Source of the DNA: Saccharopolyspora_D taberi
GTDB taxonomy: Bacteria > Actinomycetota > Actinomycetes > Mycobacteriales > Pseudonocardiaceae
Length of the DNA stretch: 64,000 bases
Reading direction: 5' to 3'
NCBI RefSeq assembly: GCF_039534165.1
Contig: NZ_BAAAUX010000001.1
Coordinates: 1 to 64,000 of the forward strand
The notes beneath the pieces are model-generated. The model ran no database searches. It was given only the letters and a program-made list of their open reading frames with translations, and had not been told where the DNA came from. Of the stretch, positions 36,604-44,476 are shown one piece after another; position 1 is the first letter of the stretch; every line of letters starts with the position of its first letter. The translations under genes were made by a program, and so were the position numbers.

Positions 36604-37380
36604 TCAGGCGCGGCCGTATCGGGCGGCCACTGCGTCAGTGAGTGACTTCGGCTTGCTCCCGGCACCGGACCCGCCGGCGTGTTCGGAGCTGGAACGGCCC
36701 GGCGCCTGGCCGGCGGCCTTGTACTTCGGGTTGTTCCTCACCGTCTCGGACACGAGCTTGTCGATGTCGGCGGCGAAGCTGTCGCCGTTCGGGTCGAGCT
36801 TGTCGAGCTCGGCGGCGAACGAGCGGGAGTCGAGAAGGGCATCGATGTCGGCGGTGTGCTTGCGGGCGGCCTTTTCGGCGGCACGCTCGACGCGCAGAGA
36901 CCGAAGCTCGGTGTCTCGCGCGGTGAGCTGCTGGGCGAGCTCGTCGGCCGTCGGTGCCTTGCTGCCGTCGTCGATCAGGCCGAGCGCCTTACCGAGCTGC
37001 TGCACGAGCTCGGTGCGGGCGGTCTCGGCGGCTTCGGTCGCGGCCTGCTGCTTGGCGTTGGTGCGCGTGGAAGCGTTCTCCTTGCGGAGGTCGCGCACCA
37101 TCTTCGCCAGGGCGGCCGGTTCGAGGTTGGCGAGGTCGTCGGCGGCGTCGCCCTGCTGGCCGGTGTTGTCGGGCTGTCCGCCCTGCTGGCCGGTCCCGCC
37201 GTTCTGGCCGTTGTCGTTGCCCTGGCCGGTGTCCTGCTGGCCGGGCTGCCCGCCCTGGTTGCCGTTGTCGCCGGTCGGGTCGTTGTCGGTGGAACCGCCG
37301 AGCACGGGCCAGATCGGGCCGCGGCGGGTGAAGCCGAGCGCGCGCAGTCCGGTCACGGGATGGATGGGCAGGTGGTGCAC
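36604..37380 (-). CDS. Scaffolding protein
   Basis: 258 residues. A Gly/Gln/Asn-rich low-complexity stretch (about 25-65), a long charged coiled coil (75-150), and a basic C-terminal part ending with SLTDAVAARYGRA are the usual marks of a phage scaffold. GTG 37380 has AGGAGG 5 nt upstream; the first possible start at 37398 would put that site inside the gene. Confidence 0.88.
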   Translation of the reverse strand: MHHLPIHPVTGLRALGFTRRGPIWPVLGGSTDNDPTGDNGNQGGQPGQQDTGQGNDNGQNGGTGQQGGQPDNTGQQGDAADDLANLEPAALAKMVRDLRKENASTRTNAKQQAATEAAETARTELVQQLGKALGLIDDGSKAPTADELAQQLTARDTELRSLRVERAAEKAARKHTADIDALLDSRSFAAELDKLDPNGDSFAADIDKLVSETVRNNPKYKAAGQAPGRSSSEHAGGSGAGSKPKSLTDAVAARYGRA

Positions 37381-37405
37381 GGGAACCTCCTGGGTCACCG
37401 GTGAT

Positions 37406-37461
37406 TGCCCGGCGCCTGGCCGGGCATGACAAACACCCGGCGCGGCAATGCCGGCCGGGTG
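37406..37461. terminator. Two tandem hairpins upstream of the scaffold gene
   Basis: Stems TGCCCGG/CCGGGCA (37406-37426) and CACCCGG/CCGGGTG (37434-37461) fill the only larger spacer in the head genes. They have no T run and probably slow or process the late transcript so that scaffold and capsid are made at another rate. Confidence 0.45.
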
Positions 37462-37483
37462 GGCGATTGGAGCGGGAGTGTGG

Positions 37484-37711
37484 CTAGTGCGCGTCTATCG
37501 CGCGGCGTCGTGCCTGCTGCCAGACGTGGGCGAGCGCGCGACGTTCGCGGGTCCGCGCGTCATGCTCGGCGCGCTGCGTGTCGGTCATGCGCGCGAGCTC
37601 CCAGGGCTTCAACGGCGCCGCATAGTACGGATTCGGCGCCGGGCGCCTGGCGTTTCCGGCTGCGGTTCCGGCGTCGCGGGCGGCGCGGACCTGGTCGCGG
37701 GTGATGGTCAT
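37484..37711 (-). CDS. Small basic protein between MuF and scaffold genes
   Basis: 75 residues, Arg/Ala-rich and helical, with YYAAPLKPWELARMTDTQRAEHDARTRERR. The start overlaps the MuF stop by 4 nt, so it is made together with it. Function unknown. Confidence 0.7.
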   Translation of the reverse strand: MTITRDQVRAARDAGTAAGNARRPAPNPYYAAPLKPWELARMTDTQRAEHDARTRERRALAHVWQQARRRAIDAH

Positions 37712-39693
37712 CGCAACCAGTCCTCCCCACCTGTCCGGAATCCCGCATCACGTGCGGCGTTGGTGTCGCCGAGCAACTGCGCGGCGAACTCGTCGAACGT
37801 GATTCTACCGTGTTCTTCCCACCATTCGAGCAGTTCATCGCTCGCCCATTTGCGTGCACGTGCCGCGGGACCGGTGAACAATTCGCGCGGGTCAACTCCG
37901 GCGGCTTCACCCGCATTGGACAGGAGGTAGCCGTTGGTGTCGGCTTCGGCCTGCCAGTACTGCTCGTCGATGTACTTTCGGTACGCGGCGCGGGCGAGCT
38001 CGTCGAAACCGCGGCCGGTGAAACCGTCTGCGCGTAGCCGGGCGATGGCGTCTTCGCGGCGTTGCTGTTCCACGCTTTGGCCGGTGGCTTCGGCCCACGC
38101 GTCCTCTTCGGACATTCCCTCGGAAACGAGACGGTCGTATTCGGCGAGCTGTCGTTCTTGCTCGGCGATGCGCTGGGACTCGCGGCGTTCGCGGTCACGC
38201 TGCCGACGCGCTTCGGCATCCTGTTCGGCTTGCTCGGCGGCTTCCTGCCGTCGATCGAGCTCGGCAAGGATCGCTTCAACAGCGTCGTCGTTGTCACCGT
38301 AGGTTCCGAGCGCTTCCGCGAGCTCGTCATCGGACATCGCCGTGAAGTCCGGCAACGGCTCGGCGGGCTGGTCGAGTAGGTCGAGCTGGTCGACATCGTC
38401 CGTGGCGCGCACGGTCTGCGGGTCCTCGCGCGGTTGGTCGTCGAGTGGCCGGCGCGCTGTCGGGACCGCGACACCCTCGAACGTCGTATCGGCCGGTGCG
38501 GCAACCACGCCCGTCGCGCGGGTTGAGTCGGTCGCGATGTTCCCGGCGCCGGGCTGCTCGCGGTAGCGGAGCCGCTTCAGCTTCGGGTGTTCGGCCAAGT
38601 GGTCGCGAAGGATGCCTTGCCACTCGCGAACCCTGCGATTGGCGGCCTTGCGGGCGTCGTCGTCGAGCGCAACCACGGCCCGCAACTTGTACTTGCGGAT
38701 CGTGCGCTCTATCTCGCGTTGCCGCTGCCGCGCCTTGTCCCCTTCGGGGTCGGCGGTCGGCTGCGGCGGTGGCTTCGTCACACCAGGCAGGTAGGCACTG
38801 ACGGAGTGCCGGCAGTTCGGATGGAACAGGCCCCGCAGCTGTGCACCGGCGAGCGTGTCGACGATCTCGACCGTCACCGGCTCGTCGGTGAGCGCGTGCG
38901 GCACCTGCACTTCACCGGTCGGCCCGTCGTCGATCCGCAACACGCGGCCCTCGAACGGGCGGCACAGCCCGCATTCCTGCGGCGCGTTGGACACGTACAC
39001 CAGCGACACACCGGCCGCGCGCAGACGATCCGTCTGCCCCTGCACCGCGGCCCGCTGGGTCACGGTGCGGGTGGCCATCTCGGCGTAGGAACCGAGCTTC
39101 CAGCGTCGGCCGGCGCGGTCGTAGAACGACGTGATACCGCGGGTTACGAACCGCTGCCACGCGGATTGGGCGGCCTGGCGGCGGGTTTGGGTGCCGGTGA
39201 GGATGCGGGCGGTGGCTGCGGTGATCACGGCCCGGTAGGTGTCGAGCACGTCGCGCAGCACGTTGCGCGAGCGGGCGCCGACATCGGCGTGAACCGATGC
39301 GGCGAGCGCTTCCATGGCGGCGAAGCCGGGCATCTCTTCGGCTGCGGCCTGTGCCTGCTCGGACAGGCCGGAACGCGGGAACCAGCGGCGCGGTAGTTCG
39401 TCGAGCGCCGAGCGCCATCCGGCGCGGAACGCATCGGCCGCGGCGTGGCGGAACGCTTCCGACGAATCGGCCTGTAGCGCGGCGAGGATCGCTTGTGCCG
39501 AGCGGCGAAGTGCCCGGACGGCGCCGAGCTTGCGTTCGGCCCATGCGGGCGCCGGCATGTCGCGGTCAAGGTCACCGCGCAGGTACCGGGACATCAGGAC
39601 GGCGAGCGCGGTTTCGGCTTCGCGGTAGAGCTGGGCGACGGTGGCGGCGATCCGGTCGAGCTCGTCGGGGTCTGCCGCCACCGCACCCACCAC
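37708..39693 (-). CDS. MuF-like minor head protein with long C-terminal extension
   Basis: 661 residues. The first half is a head morphogenesis/minor capsid domain with the metal-site pattern CGLCRPFEGRVL (about 241-252) and LFHPNCRHSVSAY (about 290). A low-complexity linker and a charged coiled coil follow (about 430-540), then a separate C-terminal domain (about 550-661, rich in Trp and acidic residues). MuF proteins are packaged with the DNA; C-terminal domains of this kind are sometimes effectors delivered into the next host. Here its role is open. Confidence 0.88.
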   Translation of the reverse strand: MVGAVAADPDELDRIAATVAQLYREAETALAVLMSRYLRGDLDRDMPAPAWAERKLGAVRALRRSAQAILAALQADSSEAFRHAAADAFRAGWRSALDELPRRWFPRSGLSEQAQAAAEEMPGFAAMEALAASVHADVGARSRNVLRDVLDTYRAVITAATARILTGTQTRRQAAQSAWQRFVTRGITSFYDRAGRRWKLGSYAEMATRTVTQRAAVQGQTDRLRAAGVSLVYVSNAPQECGLCRPFEGRVLRIDDGPTGEVQVPHALTDEPVTVEIVDTLAGAQLRGLFHPNCRHSVSAYLPGVTKPPPQPTADPEGDKARQRQREIERTIRKYKLRAVVALDDDARKAANRRVREWQGILRDHLAEHPKLKRLRYREQPGAGNIATDSTRATGVVAAPADTTFEGVAVPTARRPLDDQPREDPQTVRATDDVDQLDLLDQPAEPLPDFTAMSDDELAEALGTYGDNDDAVEAILAELDRRQEAAEQAEQDAEARRQRDRERRESQRIAEQERQLAEYDRLVSEGMSEEDAWAEATGQSVEQQRREDAIARLRADGFTGRGFDELARAAYRKYIDEQYWQAEADTNGYLLSNAGEAAGVDPRELFTGPAARARKWASDELLEWWEEHGRITFDEFAAQLLGDTNAARDAGFRTGGEDWLR

Positions 39694-39699
39694 CCATCG

Positions 39700-41229
39700 C
39701 TACTGCTCGCCGAACGGCTCGCCGCCGGCCGCGGCGTTGTTCAGGAACGCGGCGGGGTCGGGGTCGTTCGCGCCCTGCTCGTCGTGGATGCGCTGAACCT
39801 CCGCGGTCACCTGCGGCTCGTCCCAATCCGGGTGGACCATGCGCACCCGAACCTCCGTGGACGCGGCTTCTGCGGCGAACAGGGCTTGCGCAGTGCGCGC
39901 GAGTGCTTCGGGGTCGGGCTGTGCCCGGTCGGGAAACTCGACCTTCGGCAACTGGTCGCCGCTACCGGGTCCGTTGAACACGGCGCGGTCGACGTCGAGC
40001 AGCGCGGCGGTGATCCGCGACAGTCCGGCCGCCCAGTAGAGCGCCTTTTTGTCGCGGGTGCGCTCGCTGATGCGTTCGCGCGCGGCGATTTCGGTTGCGG
40101 TCACCGGGGCGCCGCCGTCCTGGTCGCCGAACGTCGCCGGGCTGTAGCCGGCGGCGCGGAGCGCGGCGCGCACGAGCTCGGCCGCGGTGTCGCGGTGTTC
40201 CTGCACGCGGATGGCGAACTGGTTTGCGGTGATCTGCGTTCCGCCGTCCTTCCCTCCGAGCGTGTTGACCGTGGTGAATAGCTCGCGCTCGTCGTCGAAG
40301 CTCGCGCCCTGGCCGGGGCCGTTGTTGTCCAGGTAGGACGTCGGGACGATCAGCCGGCCTTTCGCCAACCGGATGTCACGCATCCACGAGCTGTAGGTCT
40401 CGTCGAGGGCGTCGAAGAGTCCTTCGATGCCGTCGAAGTCGGACCGGCCGAGCGGCGCAAGGTCGGGTGTGCCGCGCCACTGTCGGGACGGGCGGATGTT
40501 GGGCACGTAGGCGGCGGTGAGCCGATGCGTGCCGGTGGTGATCGCCGAGCTGTCATCGACGAGCTCGGCGGCCCATCCGGTCGCGGTGTGCTCGGTGAGC
40601 GGGATCGGGCGGCCGAGGTCTTCGGCGGTGCCGTCGTAGAGCTGGTGCACGATGCGGCCCGGCTCGTGCCGTTCGAGGTGCCGCAAAACCTGCTGTCCGT
40701 CTTCGGCCACGATCGACCAGAACGTGACCGCGGACAGCTGCTTGTAGCGCCACTCCGGTACCGCGGCATCGGCGTCGACGGTGTCGAGCATCGCGTGTTC
40801 GGCGAGATCCTGATCCCAGATGACCCGCAGGTATCCGCCGCCGAGCGCCGCGGTGATCTCCGCGGATTCCAGCAGGGCGGAGTGCGCGGCCGGGGTGTTC
40901 ATGATCTCGTCGAGTCGCTGCTGTGCCGTGGTGTCGTCGAGCAGCAGCCGCGGGGGTTCGGCGAACAGCAGATCAGCCGATGCGGTGGCGATGTCTGCGG
41001 CCAACGGCACGTGCAACCGGGTGGGGCGCTGGGTGAGCGGCGCCGGGCGGCCCCAGAAGAACCGGGAGACGGCGCCGACGAGTCCACCGCGGTACTGCGA
41101 TGGGCGGTTGCGCACGGTCGCGCCGCTGTAGGTGGCGGCGAGCTCGTCGGGATCGCCGGTGTACCAGGCGTTCCACTCGGACATGCGGGTTTGGGCGTCG
41201 TCGAACGGGGCGGGAGGCCAGGCGGTCAC
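39700..41229 (-). CDS. Portal protein (SPP1 gp6-like)
   Basis: 509 residues, the size of SPP1-type portals, between terminase and MuF genes. It begins with a helix-rich region and contains PLTQRPTRLHVPLAADIA and the central VPTSYLDNNGPG segment seen in actinophage portals. GTG 41229 overlaps the stop of the small gene before it (GTGA). Confidence 0.93.
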   Translation of the reverse strand: MTAWPPAPFDDAQTRMSEWNAWYTGDPDELAATYSGATVRNRPSQYRGGLVGAVSRFFWGRPAPLTQRPTRLHVPLAADIATASADLLFAEPPRLLLDDTTAQQRLDEIMNTPAAHSALLESAEITAALGGGYLRVIWDQDLAEHAMLDTVDADAAVPEWRYKQLSAVTFWSIVAEDGQQVLRHLERHEPGRIVHQLYDGTAEDLGRPIPLTEHTATGWAAELVDDSSAITTGTHRLTAAYVPNIRPSRQWRGTPDLAPLGRSDFDGIEGLFDALDETYSSWMRDIRLAKGRLIVPTSYLDNNGPGQGASFDDERELFTTVNTLGGKDGGTQITANQFAIRVQEHRDTAAELVRAALRAAGYSPATFGDQDGGAPVTATEIAARERISERTRDKKALYWAAGLSRITAALLDVDRAVFNGPGSGDQLPKVEFPDRAQPDPEALARTAQALFAAEAASTEVRVRMVHPDWDEPQVTAEVQRIHDEQGANDPDPAAFLNNAAAGGEPFGEQ

Positions 41230-41393
41230 TGCTCGTCCTCCTGTCGTTCGAGCTCGTCGGCGACTTCGCGCAGGAACGCGGCCGTAGCTTCGCGGGTGGC
41301 CAGGGGATCGGCGGTGACAGTGCCGATGCGGTGGCGGGGTCCGTCGCCGGCGCTGATGTAGATCGGCACGGTCGGCCGTTCACGGTCGGGCAT
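41226..41393 (-). CDS. Small protein between terminase and portal
   Basis: 55 residues read from the sequence: MPDRERPTVPIYISAG, then a helical end FLREVADELERQEDEQ. ATG 41393 has a GAGGGGG site about 6 nt upstream, and the stop overlaps the portal start by 4 nt. The beta-strand-plus-helix pattern looks like a small packaging or portal accessory; no family recognised. Confidence 0.7.
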   Translation of the reverse strand: MPDRERPTVPIYISAGDGPRHRIGTVTADPLATREATAAFLREVADELERQEDEQ

Positions 41394-41405
41394 CGCGGTA
41401 CCCCC

Positions 41406-42665
41406 TCACACGTCGATGGTTTGCCGCCACAGGGCTTCGGTCGTGGCGATGGCGTAGCGGCCGGCGTCGAGTGAGTGATCCGCGGTCTTGATGGGCTTGT
41501 CTTCGCCCTTGTCGGTCGCGGTGTCATCCCACGAATAGCCGGGCGCTTCGGTGATCCAGCCCTTGCAGCGGTCCGAGACGCGTAGCTTGTGGGCGCCCAG
41601 CAGCGTCGCCACCGTGCGGATGCCGTAGGCGACGTCGTTATCGGCGGCCTGCGTGGTCGTGCCGTCCTGGTGCAGCTGCACTCGGAACGACGCGGCGGCC
41701 GGGTCGGCTACCACCCACTGTGGTCGGATGCCTTCCTGGGTGGGGTGGTGCTCGGCGTCGAGCCATCCGCGGATGCCGGCCGACAGTTGCGCGTCGGTCA
41801 GCCGTGCTTGCGCGTGCGCGGGGTCGTGGCGCCACTCGTCGAGGAAGTACAGCGTTTCGTCGACACCTTCGCCGAGCATGAGCGCGGCGGTGGCGTTGGT
41901 GGTGCCGTAGTCGATACCGACCGCGAGCACGCGCCGCATGTCGGGCAGCTCGGCCCATGGGATCACGTGCTCGTCGGGATTCCACATGTCATACACGGCG
42001 CCTTCTGCGGCGACCCACTCGCCGAGCACGAACCGCCGATACCACAGGCCGGTGTACTCGCGGCGAATCGCGGCCTTGTACTCCGCGGGGAGCGCCGGGT
42101 TGTCGTCGAGGGCAAAGAAGAACCCGCGCCAGTCGCCGAGCTGTCCGAGCCGGTCGAGGTACCGGCGTTTGAGCCAATGCGCCGGCGAATCCGGGTTGGT
42201 GGTGCCGAACAGCTGCGCACCCGGAACGGACATGCGGCCGAGCAGCTGCACGAAAAACTGTTCGTCGATCACCGTGACTTCGTCGACGTACGCGCCGGCG
42301 CACGTCAACCCGCGCAACACCTTTTCGGCTTTCGCGTCGGACGCGCCGAGCACGTACACGGTGCGGCCAAGGATCGTGGCTTTGAGCGCGCCGGCGGTGT
42401 AGTGCACCTGGTCGGCGAGCGCACCGAACAGCGACGGGTCTTGCAGCGGGGCGAAGACGTTGCGGGCCGCACTGTCGCGGGTGCGGCCGACGACGACGAG
42501 CTGACCGCCGCGGGGTGCTTGGCTGACGTAGATCAGCCACCGCAGCAGGCTCGCGATGGTCTTGCCTGACCGGATGGCGCCTGACCAGATGTTGACGCGT
42601 GCCGCCGATCCGCGCAGCGACTCGATTTGCTTCGGCGACAGCGGCAGATCAGTCGTCGCCGTCAT
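41406..42665 (-). CDS. Terminase large subunit
   Basis: 419 residues. ATPase: Walker A SGAIRSGKT (28-36), Walker B GAYVDEV with Asp128/Glu129, coupling motif FGTTNPDSP (154-160). Nuclease: first Asp in VGIDYGTTNAT (Asp252) and a late DHSLDAGRYA site. The short form with TTNPD fits PBSX/SPP1-like terminases, which package by headful. Start overlaps the small subunit gene by 17 nt. Confidence 0.95.
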   Translation of the reverse strand: MTATTDLPLSPKQIESLRGSAARVNIWSGAIRSGKTIASLLRWLIYVSQAPRGGQLVVVGRTRDSAARNVFAPLQDPSLFGALADQVHYTAGALKATILGRTVYVLGASDAKAEKVLRGLTCAGAYVDEVTVIDEQFFVQLLGRMSVPGAQLFGTTNPDSPAHWLKRRYLDRLGQLGDWRGFFFALDDNPALPAEYKAAIRREYTGLWYRRFVLGEWVAAEGAVYDMWNPDEHVIPWAELPDMRRVLAVGIDYGTTNATAALMLGEGVDETLYFLDEWRHDPAHAQARLTDAQLSAGIRGWLDAEHHPTQEGIRPQWVVADPAAASFRVQLHQDGTTTQAADNDVAYGIRTVATLLGAHKLRVSDRCKGWITEAPGYSWDDTATDKGEDKPIKTADHSLDAGRYAIATTEALWRQTIDV

Positions 42666-43158
42666 CGTGACCCGGTGCGGTGATGCCGAGCGCTTCGGCC
42701 AGGCTTCCGAGCATGGAGCGGGCGGCTTCGGCCTGTCCGTCAGCGTCGATCGCTTCGAGCTTGGCCGCGGTGGTCAGGTGCGTTGATATCGACGACGACA
42801 GGTGTCGCTCGTCCTGCGCGGGAACGTGGCCGAGCCGTTCGGTTTCGATGCCGTTGATGGTGGTGGCGGTGAACCGGTACTCGTCGGCTTCGAGCGTTTC
42901 GAGTACGCGTTCAGCGCGGGTGTAGAGGCGGTCGACGAGCTCGGCGCGGCGTGCGCGGTTGTCGCGCTGCTTGGCTTCGGTTGCTGCGGCGGTCGCCGAT
43001 CGGTCGAACGATAGTCCGAGCTCGCGCGCGATGACGGTCACGGTTCCGGGCGAGCGACCCATGAGTTTCGCGATGTCGTTGCGGGTCTTGCCCTGCTCGT
43101 GCAGCTCGCGCACGCGCGCGCGCTCGGTGTCGGTGACGGGAGTCAGGCGACGCGCCAC
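42649..43158 (-). CDS. Terminase small subunit
   Basis: 169 residues: an N-terminal HTH (ERARVRELHEQGKTRNDIAKLMGRSPGTVTVIARELG, about 12-50) for recognition of the packaging site, a coiled middle, and an acidic tail that should contact the large subunit. GTG 43158. First gene of the late operon. Confidence 0.9.
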   Translation of the reverse strand: MARRLTPVTDTERARVRELHEQGKTRNDIAKLMGRSPGTVTVIARELGLSFDRSATAAATEAKQRDNRARRAELVDRLYTRAERVLETLEADEYRFTATTINGIETERLGHVPAQDERHLSSSISTHLTTAAKLEAIDADGQAEAARSMLGSLAEALGITAPGHDDGDD

Positions 43159-43203
43159 AGTGCGTCACCCCCCGATGTGCGATGTACGCCGGTGGGCGTT
43201 GAG

Positions 43204-43297
43204 CCGGTCGGACGGGATTCGAACCCGCATCTACGCGTCCGGGCGGTGGTGTTGCCACTGCCGCCGTCGTCGTGCTCTGCCGTTGAGCTACCAACCG
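43204..43297 (-). tRNA. tRNA-like element with expanded anticodon domain
   Basis: The acceptor stem pairs over 7 bp (43291-43297 with 43205-43211, one G-T), the D arm is GCTC-AACGGCA-GAGC, and the T arm GCGGG-TTCGAAT-CCCGT is canonical. Between D and T arms, however, lie 45 nt instead of the usual ~23, folding into a long hairpin without a proper 7-nt anticodon loop. So the molecule has a tRNA outside and an abnormal inside: a degenerate tRNA, an intron-bearing one, or a tRNA-mimic. Located between the early region and the terminase operon. Amino acid not assignable. Confidence 0.5.
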
Positions 43298-43299
43298 TG

Positions 43300-43338
43300 G
43301 TGCCGGCGAGGGTGAGCGAGAGTAAGCCTCGCCGGCGC
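43300..43338. terminator. Long hairpin before the late operon
   Basis: 12-bp stem (43300-43311 with 43327-43338, one G-T) and a 15-nt loop, directly next to the tRNA-like element. It may end early transcripts or guide RNA processing at the early/late border. Confidence 0.55.
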
Positions 43339-43410
43339 GACTCGAACCGAGGATTTCAGACGGATGCGGACACACTTCGGCCCGCACAAACGTGATTTAA
43401 GCACAAAGCG

Positions 43411-43794
43411 TCAGTCCGTGCCAGTTGGCACGAGCTGACGGTTTCGCGTGGCCTTATCTGCGAGGATCGCCGCGCACACCTGCGCGTCGTAGAGCGGCCG
43501 GATGCCTTCCCGCTTCGCGACGGGGCACATGGCACGAATCGTGTTGAAGCTGCGGCCGGTCAGCCTCGCCAGGGTCGCCCGGTCGACCAGGGCGCCGGTA
43601 CCGGTGTAGCGGACGAGCGGCGGACGCCCGACGCGCTCACCTCTTCCGGCGCTTACGGGAACGGACCGGAAGGGTGCGCCATCGGGTGCGGTGTGACCAG
43701 CGTTTGACCCATCCGCGGTGTCCGTGTCGGGCGTGCATCGCCCGCCACTGCGCACGGGATCGGAACTTGCCCATGACTTCCCCCTCACGGTCAC
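43411..43794 (-). CDS. Small HTH protein (start uncertain)
   Basis: The conserved part is the last ~75 residues, with a MerR-like helix-turn-helix LVDRATLARLTGRSFNTIRAM and a following YDAQVCAAIL helix. No ATG/GTG with a ribosome-binding site lies just before it. The only in-frame start that fits phage-style coupling is GTG 43794, which overlaps the previous stop (GTGA) but forces an overlap with the 45-residue gene at 43637-43774 in another frame. Either both are used, or the HTH part starts at a rare codon. Confidence 0.5.
   Translation of the reverse strand: MTVRGKSWASSDPVRSGGRCTPDTDTADGSNAGHTAPDGAPFRSVPVSAGRGERVGRPPLVRYTGTGALVDRATLARLTGRSFNTIRAMCPVAKREGIRPLYDAQVCAAILADKATRNRQLVPTGTD
43637..43774 (-). 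CDS. 45-residue basic phage protein
   Basis: MGKFRSRAQWRAMHARHG, then a Trp/Arg-rich end LPVRSRKRRKR. This S/K-A-Q-W-R-A-M-x-A-R-H pattern is a recurring small actinophage protein of unknown role. ATG 43774 has a clear GAGGGGG site 5 nt upstream. Confidence 0.72.
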   Translation of the reverse strand: MGKFRSRAQWRAMHARHGHRGWVKRWSHRTRWRTLPVRSRKRRKR

Positions 43795-44474
43795 GATGCG
43801 GCCCCCATCGCTTCGAACGCGAGCCGCTGCCCGAAGGTGAGCAGCGTGAGTCCATCGTAGGTTCCGCCGCAGTCGCCACAGCGGACCGCGACGGTGCCGG
43901 TGTCGCCGATCGGGAACAGCGGGCCGCCGCATCCACCGCACGGCGCAAGGGACCGCGGCGGTGCCTCACCCGCGAGCCGACGAGCCTGCCCGTGCAGTTC
44001 GCGGATGTCGTCGGCGAGGTCATCGACCCACGCCTGTCGGGTGCACCAGTCGATGCGGCCGAGCAGATATCGCGACTCGGTGGCGATGGTCGCCGCGCCG
44101 CTGCGGGCAGCTTCGGGTGGTTCACCGAGCCGCTTGCGTTCGTCTCGCACCCACAGGGCGAGCGCGGCAAGCGTGCCGACAATCGACCGCGTGGCATCGT
44201 CGATGTCGTCGGGTCCGACCGCGTGCGCGACGCTGCGCGGGTCGCGAGCGGCGATCACGTCGAGGTTGGCCGGCGGACGCGAGCCGTAGCCGGGGGAACG
44301 GCGCCCGCTGTCGCCCCCGACACCTGGCGTGGCGTCGAGGGCGTCGGCGTACTGCTCAATGTCGCGCAGCCGTGCCCGCATCTGCTCGGCGCACTGCGGG
44401 CAGCACCAGCGGCCGAGCTCGGCCGGGCGGGTGCAGCGGCCGATCGTGCACGGCTGTGCGGCGTGGTCGAACAC
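43791..44474 (-). CDS. Zinc-ribbon protein of unknown function
   Basis: 227 residues. Two N-terminal Cys pairs (CTIGRC; CCPQC, residues 9-28), a long helical middle and a C-terminal ribbon CGGCGGPLFPIGD...VRCGDC. Proteins of this plan with paired ribbons are frequent near the end of early operons in actinophages and are presumably nucleic-acid binding. Starts 3 nt after the neighbouring coiled-coil gene stops. Confidence 0.72.
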   Translation of the reverse strand: MFDHAAQPCTIGRCTRPAELGRWCCPQCAEQMRARLRDIEQYADALDATPGVGGDSGRRSPGYGSRPPANLDVIAARDPRSVAHAVGPDDIDDATRSIVGTLAALALWVRDERKRLGEPPEAARSGAATIATESRYLLGRIDWCTRQAWVDDLADDIRELHGQARRLAGEAPPRSLAPCGGCGGPLFPIGDTGTVAVRCGDCGGTYDGLTLLTFGQRLAFEAMGAAS

Positions 44475-44476
44475 GG

